The notes below the pieces were generated by a model that worked only from the letters and a program-made list of their open reading frames with translations, was not told where the DNA came from and ran no database searches. Positions 32,100 to 43,438 of a stretch of 64,000 nucleotides of DNA are shown piece after piece. Both the position numbers and the translations under genes were made by a program. How positions within the stretch are numbered: position 1 is the stretch's first letter; the number at the start of each line of letters is the position of its first letter. Origin of the DNA: Isoetes taiwanensis (taxonomy: Eukaryota; Streptophyta; Lycopodiopsida; Isoetales; Isoetaceae); NCBI GenBank assembly GCA_021234155.1, contig JAJEKV010000025.1, positions 17,787,094 through 17,851,093 on the forward strand. Direction: 5' to 3'.

Positions 32100-34170
32100 A
32101 ATTTCGTGGGCAAGGCCATACCTATCATCTTCGGTTTATTTTGCCGTTTCGCCATTCTCCCCTTCGCCACCCTTAATCGTTAGTGTTTTCTTACGACTGT
32201 TAGAATTGTTATTTTCTATTAGTTCCACTGCGTCCTTCACAACCGACATTATTTTACTATTGATTTGGCAAACTCAGACTACTAGAGTCGCCTTGGTTGC
32301 CTTCGGTTTGGTTATCCTGTCAATTAGTTCATTGTTAACCCGTGAATCTCCTCTATTGTTGCTTGCATCACCACGAAGGGAGGCAAGGATATTCCTAAGT
32401 TCGCCACGATCACATTACTTTGAGCAGCCGGTTTAGCAGCTATTTGTTCATTGCTTTCCTTTTCGTCGCATGGATTACTAGTTCCCTCACCGAACCATCG
32501 TCCACTTTCGATTGGACAAGTCTATGAGACTTTTGATTGCTTTGATGATTTCAGGGTTGCCATAAGGGCCTTTAGGAGATTTGGCAAGCACATGCATGAG
32601 GAATGGTTCAAGAAAGTCTTTGGCTGCTCATCACTCACAAAGCGGTGACATCTTCTAACACCCATAAGAGCCTCTCGGCACAATATAACCTCCAACATGA
32701 AGCTCCAAGCAGGGTTGTATCAATTGGAGCAAATGCCTCGACGAGGTAAGCAGCCATAGGCGGGGAAATCCATTTTTATTTAAGGGGCCCTTCTCCTTAG
32801 TTTGTAGCTCGTGCTTGATTTCCCCACTTAGGAGGGGGTCCCATCCTCATCCTCTTCGACTCATCCTGCTCGACCGATCCCGGTCCGGTATGATAGAATA
32901 TAGTTCTTAAGTCCGGATCATCTAGAAGAAAACATTCCCATGCACCGCTATTGTCACCCTTGGCCTTAGCAATATCATATTCCCTCGTCGGATAAAGATG
33001 ACTATCATAATAAAGATCACATGTGCCATCTTCCGCTACGTTCGCAGACTCATTATCTTTAACATCATATATTAGGCATCCCTCCCTAATAACTTTGACG
33101 CACTCCGATCATGAGCGGCGGATAGTGCATGCGAGATGTGACTCACCTGAAGGACAAACGATGACAATAGTGAAGGACCTCTTAGTTGTCAATCCTATAC
33201 AATTTGGTAAAGAAGTCTGCTTTAGTCCTTCCTCGGTTCATGCCCATATCTCCTCTCCCACCCTGGCCAGTCCAACACAAAGAGTGATATATTTTTAAGG
33301 CAATCGGTTGATTACGGCAAGAGACCTTTGTACCCAATGGAGACCGAATCTTTGGGCGGTGTCTTCTTCTTCATAATCTTCTTCACAAGGGCCACTTTTC
33401 TTCTCAACTTCGGCCATTACCTTAGGGGTAGAGTCTCCTTATGTTTTGTATTTTTAGCCTTCCAATTCTTTAGGAAGTCCTTTGACCGAATACAAACTTC
33501 TTGATGTCATCATTCTTGACCTTGTATTTGTCCGGCAATCCAATTTCGGATAATGCCACATCCCCCGATAGCCTTTGTAACTCAGGCTCCTACGGTGACT
33601 TCATTGTCGCACATCCTTCACATGGTCGCAAAGACTCAACGAAGGACATCATATCCTTAGTGAAAGCACTCTTCTTGTATAAGACTTCCTTCTTTAAGCA
33701 ATCGGTCTAAGACCCAAATGGTCTCCAGGTCGTCTAGCCCCCGAGTCTTTCTCATCTCTGTCACATTCAAGTCAAAGATGCTTACATCAACAGGAGGCAC
33801 CCTACCCATAGTATCGGCAGCTTCCCTTGTACATAAGCGTCCCTGAATTCATTCCACTTTTGCCATCTTTGCCTCCTTACAAAACACAATCTTATCTGAG
33901 TCTGTTGGGCCTGACCTACTAGATGAGCTTTTCGAAGGATCTGCAATGTCATCGGCACCTTTTTCTTTGATTTTCTTGCGGTTTTCTTCTTCTCAGTATA
34001 ATTGTTGCAGCGGCGATGTCCGCTCCAAAGAGCTTGAAAGCCTCGGACTTTGACCATACATGCGGTGGGTAATGGGCAGTCATATTCCACCCATCGTTGG
34101 CGGTAGCCGCCATTGCTCCAATGTATGGACTGCCAAAAGTACGGGCATTGAATCAATGTCGAAGACAAGA
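32100..34170 (-). pseudogene. Upstream exons of the phosphatase locus, frameshifted
   Basis: Several minus-strand stretches have clear coding character. They are SVVKDAVELIENNNSNSRKK (about 32240), MHVLAKSPKGPYGNPEIIKA (about 32600), DLYYDSHLYPTREYDIAKAK with AWECFLLDDPDLRTIFYHTG (32840-33015), MSFVESLRPCEGCATMKSP (about 33630), and VSIFDLNVTEMRKTRGLDDL (about 33740). Further on are GADDIADPSKSSSSRSGPT and REAADTMGRVPP (33810-33970). They are separated by single-base frame changes and one in-frame TGA. No domain is recognisable; the text is rich in charged residues. The pieces lie on the same strand and between the RGG exon and the phosphatase exon, so I infer one multi-exon gene. The even spread of one-base errors fits assembly error as well as decay. 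Confidence 0.5.
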
Positions 34171-34500
34171 AACACGCGGGCGCGATTTCAATAGAAAAAG
34201 ATCAACCTCAAAACACGCTGGCGTGAAATGAATTAAATACCAATGCAATTCACGCCGGCGTGCTTTCGAATCGGTTAATTCCGCGCCCGCGCTTTAATCG
34301 GTTGAATTCACGCCAGCGTGATTTCAAATGAAACCAAATCATGCGGTGCTTTCAAATCAAATCAATTCATGCCGGGCGTGCTTTAACATTTCCGCTTCGT
34401 GAATTGGTTTGATTTTGAAAGCACGCCGGGCGTGATTTGGTTTCATTTGAAATCACGCCGGCGTGAATTGGTTTCATTTGAATGAACGCTGGCATGAATA
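34171..34500. repeat. Foldback array of CACGC..GCGTG palindromes
   Basis: About eleven 12-14 bp palindromes of the form CACGC-(1-3 nt)-GCGTG or close variants occur in 330 bp. Examples lie at 34173, 34215, 34248, 34283, 34307, 34420 and 34452, spaced 20-40 bp by AT-rich words such as 'atttcaaatgaaaccaaat'. The whole segment also folds. The block at 34300-34385 is the reverse complement of 34400-34485, so small palindromes sit in both arms of a larger hairpin centred near 34393. It lies in the upstream part of the phosphatase locus, probably an intron. Confidence 0.8.
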
Positions 34501-35289
34501 TTAAAGTGCTAACATCCTAATGCGGTCAATTACCTTTTGTATAGAAATGTCTTCCCCATTTCATTCAAAGTTGCACTAATCTCGACCAAATCTGCGGTGA
34601 AGTATTGCCATCCAAGAGCGACACCTCCTATACGCATAGTGATTGTAGAACATGGTTTGGCACGTTTTGTTCTACTGCCCGATGAGGGCCTTTTGTGCCT
34701 CAACGGAATCTTTGCCGTCGGCGATGATGAATTTAATATCATCATTTAATAATAGCTCCTCGGCGTTATTCCATACAAAGGCTTGTTCGAGATCATATCC
34801 CAAAGGTAACACATCCGTGGCATAGGCATTTGACACGGATTACTAATCATGCTCGAACAATCTCCATGGCATGTCTTTGGATCATATCTTACGCTAACAT
34901 AAATGGAGCTTGGTGAACGGATGAGGACTTCACATGGATCGCAAAACTTTCCTTAAGACCCAATGGATAATGGTCGTGATGTACTTATTCCAGCTTGTTC
35001 ATGGCCTCTAGTTTGCGCCACCACAATCCGCTTCATTCTCAAAAAGCGAAGCCTCCATGCCTTCGACAACTGCCGGGTTGAACATCCTTCCCTAGATCTA
35101 GGACCCTCCTAGAAGCTTTCAAGTCGAGCTAATTCCTAGCTTGCTTGCAAATAGTGACTTGGTGTTGGTTTAGTGAACATGCCTCTACGCATACAATTTG
35201 TAACCCCTTGGCAAATAGATATTGGCGTAATCTGCTACATTGGTTGGCCAACCATACTTAAAACATGTCTCCTTGGCTCACATCTGTCT

Positions 35290-35690
35290 TCATGAGCGTA
35301 TCCTTGTATCACGGTAGCTCTCACGATGGAGTAAGTCCGAAGCCGGATCTTTCTTTTGCTTATGTGTAATCTCCAAGAGCAATTTGCGGTTGGTGTCATC
35401 CTCTTCCTCACAAGAGATTAGGATCCCTTGTTTGGTCATCTTATGCGCTTCCTTTTTCCTCCGCGTACCACTTTCGGCACCCTCGTCCATTTCCTCTTTC
35501 GGGGAGGTGGTCGATTGGTTGCTATAAGAATCGGCCCTTCATCATCTAAGGTGAGATCATATGGTGCGCATCACGGGTCGTCTACCCTTGCTTTCTTGGC
35601 GGGGAATAGAACCCGAATTATTAGTGGTTTCTTCCTCTTGGGCTTTTACAAAAGAAGATGAACATTTTTTAGAGTACTTTTCAGAATAAG
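35290..35690 (-). pseudogene. Lysine-rich exon of the phosphatase locus
   Basis: After a 'cttcttttgtaaaag' acceptor-like run the minus strand reads AQEEETTNNSGSIPRQESKG and RRPVMRTI. In shifted frames it continues DEGPILIATNRPPPRKRK, EMDEGAESGTRRKKEAHKM and CEEEDDTNRKLLLEITHKQK. Basic stretches (PPPRKRKW, RRKKEAHK) look like nuclear localisation signals. Two frame changes occur within 250 bp. Placement directly after the RGG exon and on the same strand supports the same gene. The exon's 5' part is included in the duplication found at 61.1 kb. Confidence 0.45.
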
Positions 35691-36086
35691 AGATCACGCT
35701 TGGCATGCATTTAAACCTAAATTAGTACAATTCACGCTTGGCGTGTTGGTAGCTCCTATTATTGACCATGCTATGCGTGAATTTGAAACTAAATTAGTTT
35801 GCATCCACATTTTAAGCTACATACCCTTTATGAATCCATATTTCACACTATTTAACCTCATTGAACATTGTTATCTCCAACTGTTTAACACTGCTATATT
35901 CTATAAAACAGAGCAAAATTATGTTCTACAAAACGGACAATCAGAGCATTAACTGATGGTAATACTTAAAATTCATGCAAAGCATAATAACTCAAACTCA
36001 TGCAAAGCATATTAACTGAAGGCAAGGAAATATCTCAAATTCATGCAAGCATAATACTCTCCACACAGTGTATATTCTGTGGCAAA

Positions 36087-36230
36087 TTAAATACCTTGAA
36101 TATGGTTCTGTGTATTCTGTGTATTCTGATCAACGTCCTCTGAAACTTGAGAAGTGCCGGGTTTTGAGATTCCTCTTCCACCGCTTCCTCTGCCCCGTCC
36201 GCCTCGACCTCGATTCGTTTTAGAAGACAT
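36087..36230 (-). CDS. RGG-rich first exon of the phosphatase locus
   Basis: An ATG at 36230 opens a clean 47-codon frame, MSSKTNRGRGGRGRGSGGRG, followed by ISKPGTSQVSEDVDQNTQ with a repeated QNT and ending HIQGI. The N-terminal RGG box is typical of RNA-binding or phase-separating nuclear proteins and is often arginine-methylated. The frame ends at TAA, but a strong splice donor (CAAG/GTATTTA) lies just before it, so I take this as exon 1 ending at about 36096 and spliced to the lysine-rich exon near 35.65 kb. In the duplicate at 61.6 kb the same exon is frameshifted after the ninth codon. Linking it to the phosphatase domain 4.5 kb downstream is inference from strand and order. Confidence 0.55.
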   Translation of the reverse strand: MSSKTNRGRGGRGRGSGGRGISKPGTSQVSEDVDQNTQNTQNHIQGI

Positions 36231-36951
36231 CTCGGGAGTCGCCTAGTAACAAAGTCGGAAGGTCCTTTCGGATCTGGCCTTCGAGCTGCTTTCGAAGAAA
36301 TAGCTTTTTCTACACATGAGAAATAAGCGTTTTCTACCTGCCTTAGAGAAATTTGAATTTCAAGAAAACACAAAATGCGTTTGAAATATTCTTGACATAT
36401 ACAAATAATAATGACGAAGAAGACCCGTCGTAGACTTCTTTCATTGAGTTTTTAAAACCAATCTACCCAAAATGTATCCCGCCAAATTTATCAGCCAAAA
36501 TGTAATTAACCTAAGCTTTCTTGTAACTTCGAATTTTTTCCGACCGCTGCGTTTCCATAGCGCTGTGATTTCGAGAACTTCGAATCGGCTTCTCAAGAAT
36601 GGCTCTGAGAATTACAGTAAGCATCTCATTCCTATAGCTTGTACAATAATTTCCGGTAAAGGTATCACGAATAGGCAATTGTCTGCGATTAATAAGATGA
36701 ATGTTTCATGTTAACTACAAATCGAGAAAAAGGAAAGTAGGATTATGCAAGATCGACTCCATCGATCCGACCAAACTGTCATGGAATTCCTTTCGGGGAT
36801 AAGTATGTCCAGGAGTTCTGATGATTAAATCTTTGCGCTTCTGGATGAAGCTTTACCTCGCATGAGACACCCCGGTGGGGATCTGGTTGAGAGAGTGTTG
36901 GAACATTTGTTGCATGGCCAAGAAACAGCTTAAAAAGGTATGTAACATGTA

Positions 36952-37710
36952 TTACATTGTAGAAATATAGAAGTAGACAAATTTTATTGTATTCATTGGA
37001 AAAAGTTTACAATTGTATATAATCTGGATAAAAGGGATAAACCGGACAAAATCCCGGACTCTTGTTTCAAGCCCGGTCTCTTGAGTAGGCTGGGCTATCG
37101 ATCTCCCATTTCCATTCCGGGGGCATAGTGAATGGATCGGGTAAAACCCGGCCAAAACCCGGGCTCTAGCTCCACCTCCCCGCTTTGCTCCACCTCCACC
37201 TCCCTGCTCCACCTCCTGCTCCTCCCTCTGCTCCATCTCCTGCTCCATTGGTTGAGCCATCTCCATTGCATCATTATCTGCTTTGTGGTAGTGGTTAGAT
37301 GTTGGGGCATCCGGGCATAGAGGCTAACCACTAAGAAATGCGACTCCTCATTTTGAATCTCGAAATGACGGATCACGAGATTCACTCTCGATCAATGCAT
37401 GTCTTGCATTCTCGAAGTGATTAGATAAGAGGGCCGACCTCCGATGCGATTGCAAGGCCCTCGAGCCCAGTTTATCATTGCCATGCGCTCTGCTTTGCCA
37501 TCATCATTACTTGATCCAAATCTTTGCGGGGGTTGCAAGGCCGGTGCTCGGTCCGACTGGTGCTGGCTGCGGTTCAACCGGACTAGAGATTGGAGCCGAA
37601 ACCTGGGCTGGGGCTGTGTGATTGCTGCCCCAAATGTAATTCCAATGAATCTTCATCGCCATGTAGAAGTGATTAATGTAACTTGGCATCTATCAATAGG
37701 AAGTGGCGAA
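36952..37710 (-). pseudogene. Gln/Glu/Gly- and Pro-rich low-complexity frames
   Basis: Minus frames give MKIHWNYIWGSNHT, then APISSPVEPQPAPVGPS, then SSNDDGKAERMAMINWARG. Next come MEMAQPMEQEMEQREEQEVE with GGGGGAKRGGGARARVLAGF and ETGLETRVRDFVRF. The matching frames at 62.5-63.15 kb conserve KIHWNYIWGSNH and MEMAQPM but diverge elsewhere. Composition is biased and no domain is seen. This could be an upstream gene on the same strand or a repeat-derived open region. Frame changes are frequent. Confidence 0.3.
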
Positions 37711-37882
37711 TTATCGGTATTCCACGCTGGCGTGTTATATTTATTTATTTGTAAACTTAGATACTAAGAGACACGCCCGTCATGTTTAACTTAAAAGTTG
37801 AAACTAGGGGTAAAATTGTTTTGCGCTTCAGTGTAAAAGCTGCTATATAGGAAAAACTATACACGCTCGGCGTGCATTCAAC

Positions 37883-38012
37883 AGAGAGGGAGAAAAAAAA
37901 CTGTACAGATAGATAAGTAAATAGATAAAGGCCCAGGGCAATTATGTACCGCGCTGTACATAATTGCCCCGGCCTTTATCTATTACTATCTATCTGTCTG
38001 TCCCTCTCAATG
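37883..38012. repeat. Imperfect hairpin with arms of about 60 bp
   Basis: 'gataaaggcccagggcaatt' (37924 onward) pairs with 'aattgccccggcctttatct' (37962 onward) around a gcgc centre near 37952. Outer 'acagatagataa' and 'gagagggagaaa' pair with 'ctatctatctgt' and 'ccctctca'. In the duplicate at 63.3-63.4 kb the right arm is kept but much of the left arm is altered. Confidence 0.75.
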
Positions 38013-38530
38013 AACGCAGCATCGTCATTCATATTCAAGGCTAAGGTTAGCATGGAACACGGTTAGCGTGTTTCAAATGTTATCTTTGAGATTTTCCTAA
38101 TGCTTTCTACTACACTTATTCATAATAGAAACTTGCATGCAATAGCATGATTAATTCAGGAAGGGAAACTCAAGAATTTACTCGAAACAAAAAGAAGCAT
38201 ATGAAATTTATAAAAAACTATTCTGGTTTTCATAAACATCATCTGCTTCCTCTACCTCGAGCAAATGCAAAAGCTTGTCTTCTTGGATTAAAGCTGCCAT
38301 TGAGATGCAGCTTAAAACTAAATGAAAACTAACCTTGAGTTCTGAGGCTGGAAGGATTCGAAGAACGGAGGACTTTGCTTTTGGTTTTAATTCCGACCAA
38401 ACATCTAACATTGCTGAATATAAATCTGCTCACCAAGATTTTAGGAGGGCGGATCAAACTCTCCAATGAAGCGCCAGGCAAATCGTATGAAGGAAGGAAG
38501 AAAATGTAGGAACTTTGAGGCGTGAAATGG

Positions 38531-39337
38531 ATTTATATAGGCATAATTAGAAATAAGTTAAGCGTGAATAATTGATTGCTTGAATTAACCTGCGCTTTGG
38601 CGTCTGGTCTTCCTTGAGACATGACATGTATATGGTATATATGGAGAATATTGCATTTTATGCAATAAATTCTCCATTATTTTATTCCATTTATTGCATT
38701 AGAAAAAATAGAATTTAGAAATTTTATATAGGCTAAATTAAAAATGATTTTAAAGGCAAAATTATCAAGGCTAAAAAATGACTTGTAAGGTTGGGGAATT
38801 GTTTTAGGTCGTATAGGAAAATTTCCTATGGTTACTGTGATGAATCGAGAGATTTCTCATGTGGTTGATTTATAGTGTTCGAGACTTTGTTGAGACAAAT
38901 CTGAGAGACAAAATTTTAGAAAACAGCTTGGAGACAAAATAATTGGAGAATACGGTTTGATTTAATTCAAAAAATTTTTATGTCTGAGAAAAAGCTGTTT
39001 GAAGAAAAACTGTTTGAAGAAAAAGTTTATGAAGAAAAGCTGTTTGATTTCATTAAAAGCAGTTATATGTGCTGGATGCCCGAAGGCTTATGGCGGTTTG
39101 CCGAAGGCTTTTCACAATATTACAGAAAAAAAAAAGCCGGAGGTGTGTCCAAAACTTCTGTAAGAAAACAAACAAAAAATGGGCCGCCCGGGATCTGCAT
39201 CACTCTTCTTCCACGCCTGCAACAAAGAAGAAAGAAAGGTGTTAGAAAAGAAAGAAAGGTGCAAAAAAAAAAAAAAAAAACATGCAAACACGTTCATCTC
39301 TCAACCACTCCAAAAATTGGTGGTTGTCGACCTTCTT
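38531..39337. other. AT-rich stretch with small tandem repeat
   Basis: At 38985-39050 an 18-bp unit 'gaagaaaaactgttt...' recurs three to four times, giving the peptide KLFEEKLFEEKVYEEKLF. No gene can be supported. The purine-rich ORFs beside the CCT repeat are compositional. Confidence 0.5.
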
Positions 39338-39411
39338 CCTCCTCCCCTCCCTCCTCCTCCTCCTCCTCCTCCTCCTCCTCCTCCTCCTCCTCCTCCTCCT
39401 CCTCCTCCTCA
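39338..39411. repeat. (CCT)n microsatellite
   Basis: About 24 near-perfect CCT triplets. They create Pro-, Ser- and Leu-run open frames on plus and a Glu-run frame on minus, none of which I regard as genes. Confidence 0.95.
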
Positions 39412-40152
39412 AGCTGACTTCGGCTTGGAGAATTCATTCTGTTTTGAGTCAAGCCAACCACGAGCGAGGCGGTCATGTGCTCTTGCGATCCAACTCCTCC
39501 TCTTCCTCCTCTTCATCCTCTTCAATCAGGAGGAAGAATTGGGAAAAAAAATCAATGGGGGATTGAGGGGTTCTTCAACCCGGCGTCTCTTTGAGGAGAC
39601 CTCGGGTTCTTCATGAAAGGTCGGCTGGCGAAATTTCGAGCAGCTTCATGGCGAGGCGAAAAAAAAAAATTTGGACGAGAATGGAGGTCTTGAGGCGTGA
39701 GCCGGGATTTATATAGGGTTAATTAGAAATTAAGCGTGAATAATTGATTGCCTCAAATAACACGCCCGGTGTCTGAAATTCCCGTCAGGCTATATCATCT
39801 AGGGTATATTATTATGGATAATAAATTCTCCGTCTATCGGCTATATGTCTTTTAAGTAATCATATATCAAATTTTTCGATAATTAAAATTTGGATATATT
39901 TATATAAATGTCATTTCCTTGTTGTTGCCACGAAAATTCTTGTTTTAAATGATTTCGTTTACACCCATTGTTATTATTATATTACACCTATTTCCAAGGA
40001 ATTTCTTGCTTTTAAAAAAATTTGATTTACCTCTACATATTCCATAAATGTACATACTTTTTATCTTATGGTGTAATAATTTTTTCCTACTCATTGACTA
40101 AAAAAAGGGTGCAATTTGCCTAGGTCAATGGTGCCTCTCAACTCAAGATGGT

Positions 40153-43027
40153 GTGCAACATATTAAAAAGAGCAATATCAATGAAAAACCAACTCCTAGC
40201 AAGAATGTTGAAGAAAAACAATTAGTCCTCTATAGTAGGGTGCAATGGAGGAACAAGAAGGTGAGAATCATGCACAAGTGCAACAAAGGAAATAGTAGGC
40301 CAAGGAGTCATTGTGCTAGCGGATCTGGTCAAAATTTTTAATGATGAAAGGCTAGGGGGAAGACAATATTGGTATTGCAATTTCGATGTTGGAAAACAAC
40401 TGGAAAGGTAAAGGTTTGGGTGACAAGGAATGTTTTGGTTGTGTCAAGCAATTGGAGGTTCCTTGCATCATGGCATAGCCTATAAGTAGTGTTCAATTTG
40501 TGGAGGATTATATTTTTCGAGCTGAGGTTGTTGGGGACAATGATTGTCTTGATATTGATCCATTGGCGGTTGGAACTCTAAACCTAGGCAAAAGGGGAGA
40601 AATATCGGTTGCGGACATTATCCTAGCAAAAGAGCCAAGTTGATTAGTGACACCAAGCGTGAGGCAATGGTGAAGGTTAGGGGCTCAGTTGTTGTTGGAG
40701 TGCTTGTATGCAATTCTTTACAATAGAACAATTGGTGGAAAGCAAGAGCCACTTTTCAAGAGTACAGCTTTGTTGATGAGAGGAGGACCTACATGTACAC
40801 AATCTTGAGCATGCACTTCAGGATGAAAGAAACCCAAACAGAAAAAGATACCCTTTGCTAGGCAAATGGATATGTGCAAAAGCATGGCAGACTATCCATG
40901 CAATTCCAACTTCTTCATGGCATAATTGGCAAAAAAAAAAGCAGTGAGGGGAACAAGATTGCTTTACATGGAAATAATGGTTTGTTGAGACCAACAGCTA
41001 GGACCTTGGTGCCGAGGGGAGATATTTGAAAAAATATATTGATTTCAATCACGAGTCTATGCCACACAAAAAGCGAAAGGGATGAAAAGGGAAGGCGGTT
41101 GTTGAGAAAAGGTTGCCATCACATTGTACTCAAAAGAGTATTTTTGGAAGAAGTGAATTCCCTACTTGAGGTTGGGAATTCTTCAATATCCCAACCTAGC
41201 TTTAGTAGGTTATGGAAGAAGCATTTCAATCATGTCACCATAGCAACTTCAAACAACTTTGCAAAGTGCAATTTATGTGCTAAGTTGAAGGAGACTCTTG
41301 ATAAGGCTGTGCAACCTAGTCAAAGGGCTAGGATAAGGGGAGCATATGAAGGACCATATGGTGACCAACTATCATGTAGATCATGTTATTGGATGTGGAG
41401 GACATTATCGTATTGGAACCCAATAACTATTTATGTATTATACATGACAAGATGGACCAACAAAGATTTGTCTTCCACAATTCAAGTACATACCAAAGTC
41501 ATGTGGAAGATCATACCCTTCTGATCTCAATGGTAGGGCAATCTTGCATGGGGCGGACTCAAACCTACTATGACCATTTTAGTTTAGAGTTGTGGAGTGA
41601 TGGTCCAGATTTTCATATTGGGAGTATCATGAGGTGTTTGAGAAACTATGAAAATGGATACAATGGTCACCTCGAGGACCCAACGACTAGCCGGGCACTA
41701 CATAGAGCATTGTTAGATGGAAACCCTAACAATATTGAAAAGTTCACACAAGGCAAGGTTTAGGAAGCATGGGTCTAATGAACATGTTGGAGCTTCAACT
41801 TTACGTGCTAGACCTCAAGATCTACCCAAAAGGTTTCTCTTGCAACTTGATAATTGTCTTTGGCCAAAATAAGAACAGGTGGATGTTTTCTTTCCTATCC
41901 TACTTAACAGTTGTGGGGATATTTGAAAGAGTTAATTTAGGGTTTCTTATGCCCGGGCATACCCATGAGGATGTGGATGCATTATTTGGCAAATATAGTT
42001 GTATACTGAAGCAGCAGACAGTGACCAACTTTCCTAGGCTAATGGAAATCTTGCATGAATGCACTACTCCAAACCCTATAGGTTCTCTCATAGAAGAAGT
42101 GCCCGATTGGAAGAGCTTTGTGGATGGTTATACATTGGATCTTGAAGGTCATTCCAGGCCTCTGCAGTTCACTTTTTGGGTGAGAGATGGGATTCCAATC
42201 TTCCAATGGAAGATGAGACCTTCAGAGGATGAGTGGAGAGGAAGGGAGGAAATATGGCATAGAGATGAGAATGACAAGCCTATGATACCTCCAGGTCAAC
42301 CAAAAGCATTAAAACCTACTAAAGAAGTGAAGCAATTGGGATTGACTAAGGAAGGAATCCAGGACTATATAAAGCATTGGCAAACCAATCCGGATGACAC
42401 CAGCAGGTGCCTTGGTGGCTTCTTTGGAAGAAGGTGATTAACTTTGTTGGGGAGATAGACACATCCTCGGATGAATTGAAAGAAGGGTGGTTGCCTAAAA
42501 CTAGGTGGAAGACCTTAGCGGTCTTTGAGGATGTTGATGACATTTGTAAAGTAGCATTAAGCATGAAGCAATATGCTCCTCCTCCTTCCGACAAACACTA
42601 TGTTGGTCCTAAGAACAATAGGCCAAAGTTTCTAGGCATGGATGCTTATGAACCTTCCAGCGACTTGGAATGCCACCAATTTGTGGTAGTAAAGCCAGCG
42701 ATTTAGATACATATCGGTGTGGTTGGGGTTCACTATCTACGATATTTGCAAAGAAGAAGGTAATATTAACTTCAACCATGTGCTTGGTGGAATGGTGGTG
42801 TCTAGTGCATCGGTTGACCAGCGTATCGGATAAAAAAGGTACTTTCAGATTGTTGGACAAAGAGATGGAGGAGAAATTTGAGTGATCACGATCTTTGGCT
42901 AGACTATGAAAGTGTTTTGTACTCATGGACTCCAAACACTATTCCAGCTAGAAATGCGAGAATTACAATACCTCAGGATGTCAGGAAGAAGGCTATGATA
43001 TCATTGGGGGTGCTTGAAGAAAGTTGA
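40153..43027 (+). pseudogene. DUF7869-like protein gene, frameshifted
   Basis: Plus-strand frames in order give KWRATFQEYSFVDERRTY-like text (40740), HFNHVTIATSNNFAKCNLCA, KLKETLDKAVQPSQRARIRG, then YLCIIHDKMDQQRFVFHNSS. Next comes the longest frame (41769-42437), with FGQNKNRWMFSFLSYLTVVG and the signature FLMPGHTHEDVDALFGKYS. After it come LKEGWLPKTRWKTLAVFED and finally ARITIPQDVRKKAMISLGVL with a stop at 43025-43027. The 'GH-THE-D-D--F' box after a 'QNKN' box is the hallmark of the DUF7869 family, known to me from non-seed plants, fungi and animals, often in repetitive copies. An RNase H/DDE-like transposase origin is conceivable but not shown. At least five frame changes break it; the canonical L-D-N before QNKN is also lost. 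Confidence 0.6.
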
Positions 43028-43355
43028 ATAACTATGTAAATTTTAGTTATCACGTTTTTATGTTATGGCACTATATTGTGAAATATTGACTATTTTGTAA
43101 ATAACATGATATTACGTTTTCATAATTTTGAGGTGAAATGTGTGAATTTGAATATGCTACTAAAAACATGCAATATGAAATTTGTCCCAAAATTAAGACA
43201 TAATCCCAATTTAATTGAATGATGGTTCTTTCGACAGGTACACAGACCACACATCTATTAGCATTATATTTCATGGGGTCCAAGTTGTATAATTAGACAT
43301 TCCCTTTATTTTTCTTCGTGGGTAGTTCGCATGTGTGCGGCTATCCACTATCCAC

Positions 43356-43438
43356 CATTGTAGAAAATCTGCTGAGATGAATGAGAAGCCTATCTATCTA
43401 GCTAGGCTTTTCATTCATCTCAGCGGAATTCTACAATG
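43356..43438. repeat. 83-nt near-perfect hairpin (miRNA-precursor-like)
   Basis: 'cattgtagaaaatctgctga' to 'aagcctatcta' pairs with 'tctagctaggcttttcattc' to 'ttctacaatg' with about three mismatches over 41 bp. Size and near-complete pairing resemble a young plant miRNA or siRNA precursor. It sits at the outer edge of the left arm of the large foldback; only half of it is matched on the right arm (45185-45215). Confidence 0.75.

Larger units (their letters stand above)
35579..38530. repeat. Segmental duplication, copy A
   Basis: About 2.95 kb is repeated in the same orientation at 61078-64000, where the window ends, so the true length is unknown. Blocks of 20-60 identical bases alternate with short clusters of mismatches and small indels, many in CG-containing words. 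The copy carries the RGG exon, the Gly/Glu-rich frames and the hairpin at 37.95 kb. Confidence 0.9.

Noticed and set aside
34171-34500. CRISPR array
   Set aside because: Repeated palindromes with short spacers look superficially similar, but repeat units vary, spacers are related to each other, the block folds back as a whole, and the setting is plant nuclear DNA.
39179-39616. 145-codon frames through the CCT repeat
   Set aside because: They exist only because a triplet repeat has no stops; the poly-Pro, poly-Ser, poly-Leu and poly-Glu frames are all equivalent.
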